From Beta vulgaris subsp. vulgaris (taxonomy: Eukaryota > Streptophyta > Magnoliopsida > Caryophyllales > Amaranthaceae), in contig NC_079205.1 in NCBI RefSeq assembly GCF_026745355.1, positions 43,966,849-44,030,848 of the forward strand: a stretch of DNA of 64,000 nt. The letters run 5' to 3'. A program made the position numbers and the translations under genes. The notes beneath the pieces are model-generated. The model had not been told where the DNA came from, searched no databases, and saw nothing but the letters and a program-made list of their open reading frames with translations. Below, in pieces: positions 57,426 through 64,000 of the stretch (positions within the stretch are counted from its first letter, which is position 1; each line of letters starts with the position of its first letter).

Positions 57426-57771
57426 GATAAGATCTCTAAGATTGACCAGCCAACTGATTTTTTTTATTATTTAATTCAAATATTTGAGGATAAAGCATGT
57501 TACCCTAATATATTTGGTAGTTAAATTATGTCTTACTATTACAGTCGTATAACGGAAGTAATATACTCTTATTCATACTATGGTTCACCTTTCTAATGGT
57601 TTTACTCTTGTTATAATGCATATTATAATATTTATGGGTTGTGTAAATAATTCATTATGTAACTTATAATAATTTATATGATACTTCGTATTATATGAAA
57701 TTTATACTCTTCTTATAACTTTTCTATTGTTATATTATTCAACCTAAAGATTGAAAACTAAAAATATATTA
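57426..57771. other. Non-coding AT-rich sequence
   Basis: No gene or element end seen apart from the 9-bp target site of the following MITE (57763-57771). Confidence 0.45.
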
Positions 57772-58634
57772 GGGAAAATTCGTCAGGTACTCCTGAGGTT
57801 TGACATAATTTCCAAATTACCCCTCACATATGGAGAATTCCTTAGATACCCCTGAGGCTTGTGTTTGGGTCTAAAATACCCTTACTATGGACGGAACCCT
57901 AACCTCCCACCATCCTCCATTGATGAACCTCCAAGCTTTCTCTCTCCTCCCACCATCCTCCATTTGCGACATACTAAACCTCAAATTTTTCTCTCTCTCC
58001 TCCCACCATCCTCCATTATTATTTTTCTTGAATTTTCGAGTAGTTCGTTAAATTGACAAGATAATGTCATATTTAATTTGTTAAATTAATTCAAAAATCC
58101 TTCCCACAATTTTTGGATTTTATAAAACTTAATTGATCCCCTTAATCTACAAACAATTGTTGCACAAAAATCAGTTCAAAGCCAAGATGGCGGGGCAAAT
58201 TCGTTAAATCCAAACGACAGAAGATTGTGCAGATAGGCGGTAAAGGGTGGGGAGAATTGGGTGGCTGTCCTCCGAGCTGGGCAGCGAGGCTGAGGCGGCT
58301 GACGACGGGCGACGCGAGTTGGTGGAGCTCCAGTGCGAGCTGGATAACAACTAGGCAAGCAGGGGGAGAGAGAAAGAAGAAGGAGGAAGCAAGCATTGCC
58401 GGAGAGAAACAAGAAGACTTCAAGCAGGGAGCGAGCTGCAGCAGGGTACCAACGGTGCTTTGGAGGTGCAACGGCGAGGTGCATAGTGAGAGGAAAAAAT
58501 TAACAATGTTAACCAGCCGTCATTAGTAAGGGTATTTTAGACTCAAACACAAACCTCAGGAGTATCTGAGGAATTCCTAAATGTGAGGGTAATTTGGAAA
58601 TTACGTCAAATTTCAAGGGTATGAGAATTTTCCC
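57772..58634. mobile_element. MULE-type MITE with long TIRs and a GC-rich interior
   Basis: About 110 bp at each end are inverse complements: GGGAAAATTCGTCAGGTACT at the left against GGGTATGAGAATTTTCCC at the right, and on through AATTTCCAAATTACCC and GTCTAAAATACCCTTACTA. The 9-bp flanks AATATATTA (57763-57771) and TACATATTA (58635-58643) agree at seven of nine positions. The interior 58190-58500 is much more GC-rich than the TIRs and neighbours, which suggests captured sequence (Pack-MULE style); I do not recognise a protein in either strand. Confidence 0.8.
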
Positions 58635-58752
58635 TACATATTATTTTTATAGGTTATAAGCACTTTCCAATGGTATGAAAATTGTATTTTTTCGAATTAT
58701 GTAGCACAATTTATTCTTAATTTTTAGGATTTTTTAACTAGAATAATATATA

Positions 58753-59968
58753 CTTTATTCCCGTTCTCTCACAATAATACAAACTTTTGATTATTTTCAA
58801 ATAATACAAACTTTTGCCCAAAATTCCTCTCATAGGTCAATGTGACCTTTAACATGTAAAACAAGTTAAATCTTTTTCTCTCTCCTCTCCCCCCACTACC
58901 AGCTGAGCCACCCCTAACCACCAGCCCCTCCCACCAAGAAACCACCCCCACCCCCACGACCACCATAGCAAGCAACCCGGAATCCCAAAGCCACCCCCAG
59001 CCACCTCAAACACCACCCGTAACCCCACTTGTAACACCGAAGGCACCTGAACCACCCCTGATCCCACCAGCTCTGAAACACCACATGTAACCACCCCTGA
59101 TCCACCCTAAACCACACCTGAACCACCCCTGATCCCACCAGCCCTGAAATTACCCCTGAAACACCACCCGGAACAAATTCTCTCTCCTTTTTCCACTCTC
59201 TTCTTCACTCGAGCTCCTTCTCTCTCCTTAAATTCAACCCTAAGAATAATTAGAAGAATTTGGGGGAGGGACTAAGAAATTGTTTGTCATCACACGGAAT
59301 CAGTCTTCGTATCCCTAAATATTCGTTTCCCTATAAAAATTACAAGACTTAAATTAAATCACAACCCACATAAAACTCAATTGTTTCTCTAAAATCACTA
59401 ATTGCATTCACAAATCAAACAAACCCATAAAGACTAATCAAAGTTAACAACATACATCATGAGGGCAATCATACCAAATCACCAATCACATGTGAAATTA
59501 AATCACGATACTGAAATTAAATCACAACCCACATCAAACCCAATGAATTTCTTCCCAAAATCATCAATCACAATCACAAATCAAACAAACCCAGCAACAA
59601 AAATTAAAGTTTTTATGAACATACATCGGCGGCGGATTGTTCGGATTTGTGGTTGTTGTAGTGCGAGTTCGGCGGCAGACCACGCAAGCTCCGTTACTTC
59701 AACAACAGTCCATGTGATTGTTATGTAGACGAACTGGTTGGAGGGTGTGGTGGGGGTAGGGAGGGAGAAAAAGAGTGGAGGGGACCAACACAAGAAAGAA
59801 AAAAAAGGAAAATGTTGGCTCTTTTCTCTATCTAATTGAAATAAGAAATTAAAAAATCAACCAATAAGATAATGACACCTGTCTAGTGACCTGCTAAATT
59901 AGGGCAAAAGTTTGTATTATTTAAAAATAATCGAAAGTTTGTATTACTGCGAGAGAACGGGCAAAAAG
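58753..59968. mobile_element. 1.2-kb foldback element, Stowaway-like
   Basis: The left end CTTTATTCCCGTTCTCTC, then AATAATACAAACTTTTG twice, is mirrored at the right by CAAAAGTTTGTATTATT and GAGAGAACGGG. TA precedes the left end (58751-58752). The interior holds an imperfect tandem repeat (ACCACCCCTGATCCCACCAG at 59052 and 59123) and a ~150-bp internal duplication (ATTAAATCACAACCCACAT at 59353 and 59516). No transposase; the class is tentative. Confidence 0.7.
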
Positions 59969-61152
59969 TTTGTATTATTCTAATTTTTATTGTATCTTTT
60001 CAGTTTTTTTTATTCAAAATCAAACCCTAAATTTTCACAATTTAAAACTATAGATATGTATTTTTATTTATACATACTTTATTTTTAAAAATAATGACAT
60101 GGCATAATTACGTGATAATTAATGTGAAAATTTCATACTCTATTTTTCATTTAAAACTTAAGTCATTTTTTCTTATTCGAAACTCTATATATGTATTTAT
60201 TATTAATTTGAAACTTTATTTGTCTTTAAGAGTAATGACATGACACTTAATAAACGCAACAAGTGACATCTAATAAGATAGTCAAATGTTACGACCTCGT
60301 GTATCAAAATATTTTTTTCTTATACACTACTATAATATATAGTTTAAAAATATTATACTCTCTTTTTTCCTCGTTGATGTACTTAGTTGGAGTCTTTGCA
60401 CTATTTGGAATAGCACAAAATCTTCTAAATTTTGTTTCGATATATAAGAAAAAATACAGTCATGAGGAGTCGTGTTTGATTTGTCCCAATTAGTACTTTG
60501 ATAATAATAAATTTTTACAATTTTTAAAAATATGTAACTACAGATGTTTAAAGTTAGATATGCATATTGACAAATGTGTAAAGTCAAATTAGGAACATCA
60601 ATAAGGTACTCAGGGAGTAACTAAACCTTGTTCTAAAGTTTAATTACTTTTGTGATGGTACAAAAACTATAATTTTTTGAAATATATATTTAAAGTTATA
60701 ATCGATTTACAATAAAAAAAATTTGTTGTAAACCAAGCTAGACTCTAGTTCTTCTTTTTCTGAACTCTATATATGTTTTTTAATTAATTAAGAACTTTAT
60801 TTATCTTTAAAAATAATGTCATGACACTTAATGAATGTAACAAATGGCGTCTAATAAGGATGTCAAATGTGCGACTTCGTATACTACTTAAATATATATG
60901 ATACTATAGTAAATATTTCTATATATACATTACTTTAATATAGAGTTCAAAGATACTATAAATTGATCTTGTTCTAAAGTATTTTAAAAATACTTTCCAA
61001 TGCTACAACAATCATAGTATCATAATTGATTTACTATTCTAAAGTTTTTCATTATAAATGAAACTCTATCTCTTTTTATCCTAAACTTTATAAATGTATT
61101 TTTGTTAATTTGGAATTCTATTTATTTTTAAAAATGATGGGACATTTAATAA

Positions 61153-61344
61153 GGGCATGTTCTCGTCGGCATAAAACAGCTGAACTGAACTGAATTGAAT
61201 TGAATTGAACTGAATTGAAATGAATTGAACTGAACTAAACTGAACTGAATTGAATTGAACTGAACTGAACTGAAATGAATAGTGATATGTGAAGAGCTGA
61301 ACTGAACTGAACTGAACTGAAAATAAGCTGGGGAGAACAGGCCC
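61153..61344. mobile_element. Tourist-type MITE, copy 3
   Basis: GGGCATGTTCTCGTCGGC at the left and GGGGAGAACAGGCCC at the right, flanked by TAA at 61150-61152 and 61345-61347. The interior is made of CTGAA and TTGAA pentamers, the inverse orientation of copy 1. A minus-strand frame over it (QFSSVQF repeats) is an artefact. Confidence 0.88.
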
Positions 61345-61347
61345 TAA

Positions 61348-63887
61348 GTGTGACAAAAGGTAAATCCTCATAGAGCAGAAAGAGTGCCATGAAAATGGTA
61401 AATCCTCGTGGTTGTTGGTGCTTCTAATCAACAACGCAATATGCTCATTCTTTCATACACCTTGTCGTAATTCATAACAATGTTCATTTTATTTTTCAAT
61501 CCTTGTTTGAAGCACATGATATCGAATTCTAGTTCCCAATATCAAGTGAATTTCTGATCAGTTAAGGCTCCATCACAATCACACATGTATCATTGGACTA
61601 CCTTGAAATGCAATATTTTGCTGCCACCAACGAGAATGTGACTATTTTTGGCATTTAATTGCCGGAGTCCTTTGGCTACTCCAATAATAAGTTCGTATTA
61701 AGTAGATTTGTACCAAATTGACTCTATTACTTAGTACTAAAGTAAAAATTCGTTACCAACTTGACTCTAAATTAGTCCCAACTTAGATTACTGAAATGCT
61801 CTTATTGGATTCTTTCAAATCTTAGAAGGCACCTCCTATAAGAAATTGAATGATATAAATATGAGGATAAGTTTATAGATTTGACTTTAGAAGGAACATC
61901 TGAAAAGTCTTTTAAGGAAGAAAGAGGGTACAAGGTATTTACTGGTGCAATTTATATTGAATATTTTTTTATAAAAAAAGTACTTGGTTATTTCTTTTAT
62001 TTAGGGATTTGATGGGCTAAATTTCAGAAGAATTGTGTGAAATAAGTAAATTGATCCAGTTGAAGTATAAGAACGTTGTGATTTTGAATTCTTCCCTCCA
62101 TAAGGCACATCTCATAAGAAATGGAATGATATTAGAGGATCCATTTTCACTATCAAAAGACCCCAATCAAAATGGGTTACCAAGCATTAACCCAAATGAA
62201 AATTAATAACTACAATATAGTCAATTTTGAAGTTAGAAGTAATGAAAATCGAACACCCAATTTTTTAAAAGGTGAAATCTATCATTGATGAGCTCCCACT
62301 TAATTATCGTTTAATTTTGCTTATTAACTATTCAATTGAACGTCTGTCTTGGTAACACGGATAAAACTTTTGCACTTATAACAAAAATATTGTCGGCAAA
62401 ACAAGATTTTTTTTTATAAAATTGTCTCTCACCCCTTTTACAATTAAAAACATACTTTATTTGGTTGAATTTGACTTAAGAAATATTCTGAACTTATTTA
62501 AACTTATGTCGTTTGTGAATCACACTTATTTGAATTTCACCAAGATTTTTATATTCTGAAATATGTTAAAATTAGTTAAAGGGAACACATGTTAAATGAT
62601 AGTGAGCTAATCATTTGAATTACTTTCTTCATATCTAAATAAGTGACACACTTTCTTCCAAAAAACTCTCACATTAGGGAAGAAACTTGTCACTTATTTA
62701 AATACAAAGACTAGTATATCTTGTGATGTTATACATATTTTTGACTTCTTTATCCTTCTGAATTAAAGCTTATAAAAAAGCCAATATTCAAATGTACTTC
62801 TAAAAAGTAAAGTCAAGTTTGTTGTAATAAAAGTTAATTAGTAAAAATAAAAGCAAAGGCTTTTTAATGGTCATTAGTCATTAAAGAACTTGATTGACGT
62901 TAGGAAGGTGAGTAAGGCATCCCTTCTAGTTCTTTATAACTTTTCTATCGAACATGTTGGACAAAATTAAGGCTAACCTTAATCCATGTCTTTGTGCGAT
63001 CCATCCTGTAAAAGACGGTATCCATATTATATGAAGTATGACGTGTTGATACATAATTACTATTTTCTCCATTCGATATTAATTGCAACATTATTAATGG
63101 TCAATGCACAACTTTTATCATTAATTTCTCTAATTATTAGATGATACTAATAGTAAAAGAATGATATGTTAAAAATATACATTGAGTTTAAATTTGTATA
63201 CATCTTATATACCATAATTTGATTTTATATACTACTTAAATATTATGGTCAAAAATGAAATAATGCAAGAGTTACACTGTTATAATAATTTGAAAATTGC
63301 TAATTCAGTTGGCAATTCATACATACTCCTATTTAATTGTTCATGTGTTAATATTGAACAAGATGTTCATGTCCTGCTGCACCAACATGTGGTTATAGTT
63401 CACCACCTTTCCCATGTAGCCTATGGTAAATTGGTAACCCTAGACAAGCTAAGATATACTGTATTTTTCAACTGAAATTCTATTCCTGCATGACATCAAA
63501 GAAAAAGTCAAAGATCATATAAGTGAAAATTTGTCGATATACAGGATTTAGGTAGGACTAGATTGATGAAAGCCTCGTAGTGAGCCATTTATGGTACGGC
63601 CCATGGCTAATGGCCCTATGGTTGGCCATGTTGGCTTTGGCTTCACATTGGAAACGAAAGGAGTCATCACTCTCTTGGCTGTCTCGATTAGACAGCACTA
63701 TTCAGTATTCAGTAATGTTGATATTTTTCACTCTTCCGACCAACATGTGACCTCTATTTTGGTGCTTCTTTTCAAGTGCTTTTGTTTTGTTGAGACTTTA
63801 GAGTGACAACCTTTTTGGATTTTGATTGATGGAAGAAACCCTAGAGCGGACCCCATATACTTTGACCAATTTTCTTCCTTTATAAAA
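61348..63887. other. Non-coding sequence, nothing recognised apart from a short foldback
   Basis: AT-rich with no supported reading frame. TTTTCTCCATTCGATATTAA and TTGCAACATT near 63065 resemble one Stowaway end without a partner. A frame at 63245-63475 and another at 63591-63806 have no recognisable motif. Confidence 0.4.
62633..62714. mobile_element. Short Stowaway-like foldback (about 80 bp)
   Basis: CTTTCTTCATATCTAAATAA then GTGACAC is mirrored by TTGTCAC then TTATTTAAATACAAAG, with TA next to both ends. Too short and diverged to classify firmly. Confidence 0.4.
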
Positions 63888-63889
63888 TA

Positions 63890-64000
63890 CTCTCTCTATT
63901 CCAAAAATATTGCTACATTTACTTTTTCATATTTTACGAGATGTAATTTCAAATATCAATATCTGGAGTTATATATATGAAAAAAATATAAAAATTATAT
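63890..64000. mobile_element. Start of a Stowaway-like MITE, cut by the window end
   Basis: CTCTCTCTATTCCAAAAATA and TTGCTACATTTACTT after a TA (63888-63889) resemble a Stowaway end. The other end would lie beyond the window. Confidence 0.45.

Larger units (their letters stand above)
52895..61130. repeat. Old, highly diverged tandem array, broken by later insertions
   Basis: A block of the form (TTGTA..ATTATGTAGCAAAAGTTAT, then AATTTACATAATAT, then GGTTGTTTATTCAAAACCAAACTCTAATTTTC, split here into its parts) recurs. Its last part is near 52985, 53825, 55810, 56545, 60010, 60730 and 61045, often followed by a short run resembling TATATGTATTTAT. After discounting the inserted MITEs the spacings look like one to two times 300-450 bp. 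Copies are so diverged that the unit length is uncertain. Confidence 0.5.

Noticed and set aside
61105..61434. 109-codon minus-strand frame with QFSSVQF repeats
   Set aside because: It is the pentamer body of a Tourist-type MITE.
63591..63806. 71-codon frame MVRPMANGPMVG...
   Set aside because: No family recognised, no repeats or splice context; open frames of this length are expected by chance.
1..64000. tRNA or rRNA genes
   Set aside because: The only tRNA-like sequences are the primer-binding sites of the retrotransposons; no cloverleaf or rRNA core sequence was recognised by eye.

Overview
The window is plant nuclear DNA made almost entirely of transposable elements. I find no intact host gene. 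Chloroplast-type or bacterial gene order is absent. The evidence for a flowering plant, probably a dicot, is an Athila-lineage Ty3/Gypsy element with a tRNA-Asp primer site, a SIRE-like Ty1/Copia element with an initiator-tRNA-Met primer site, a plant-type RepHel Helitron, a MuDR-like MULE, CACTA elements, and Stowaway and Tourist MITEs. A small insert resembling mitochondrial nad5 is also present. I cannot name the species.

Layout. (1) 0.8-10.76 kb: a decayed Helitron on the + strand. It has short 5' exons, a long repeat-filled intron-like stretch (two tandem-repeat families, a compound microsatellite, a Stowaway MITE), then a Rep/helicase gene with stops and frameshifts, and a CTAG|T end. 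(2) About 11.8-17.8 kb: remains of an Athila-like element on the - strand (called Athila-2). It has one LTR, a broken gag and a broken ATHILA-type ORF but no pol, and a 1.54 kb CACTA element with an AAT target duplication is inserted in it. (3) 17.87-41.75 kb: a nearly complete Athila element on the - strand (Athila-1) with TAAGG target duplications. It is split by a complete SIRE-like Copia element (20.46-31.14 kb, TATAC duplications) inserted 3' of its env-like ORF. (4) 41.8-46.4 kb: non-coding DNA with a hAT-like foldback and two Tourist-type MITEs. (5) 46.42-52.18 kb: a full-length MULE (10-bp target duplication, ~100-bp TIRs) carrying a frameshifted MuDR transposase followed by a plant-mobile-domain (PMD) ORF. 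(6) 52.2-61.3 kb: an old degenerate tandem array broken up by MULE-type, CACTA-type, Stowaway-type and Tourist-type elements and by the nad5-like insert. (7) 61.3-64 kb: non-coding sequence with traces of Stowaway MITEs.

How the parts relate. Every coding region belongs to a mobile element, and nearly all are broken by stops or frameshifts; the longest intact reading frame is the 955-codon gag-protease of Athila-1. The nesting order is readable: Copia is younger than Athila-1, and the first CACTA is younger than Athila-2. The most unusual signals are palindromic. The two Athila elements carry arrays of related 14-bp inverted repeats in both LTR and internal spacer, differing by a compensated base pair (GGAGCG..CGCTCC versus GGTGCG..CGCACC). 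The MULE has six copies of a 23-bp palindrome at each end. The PMD gene inside the MULE is the most interesting protein-level observation.
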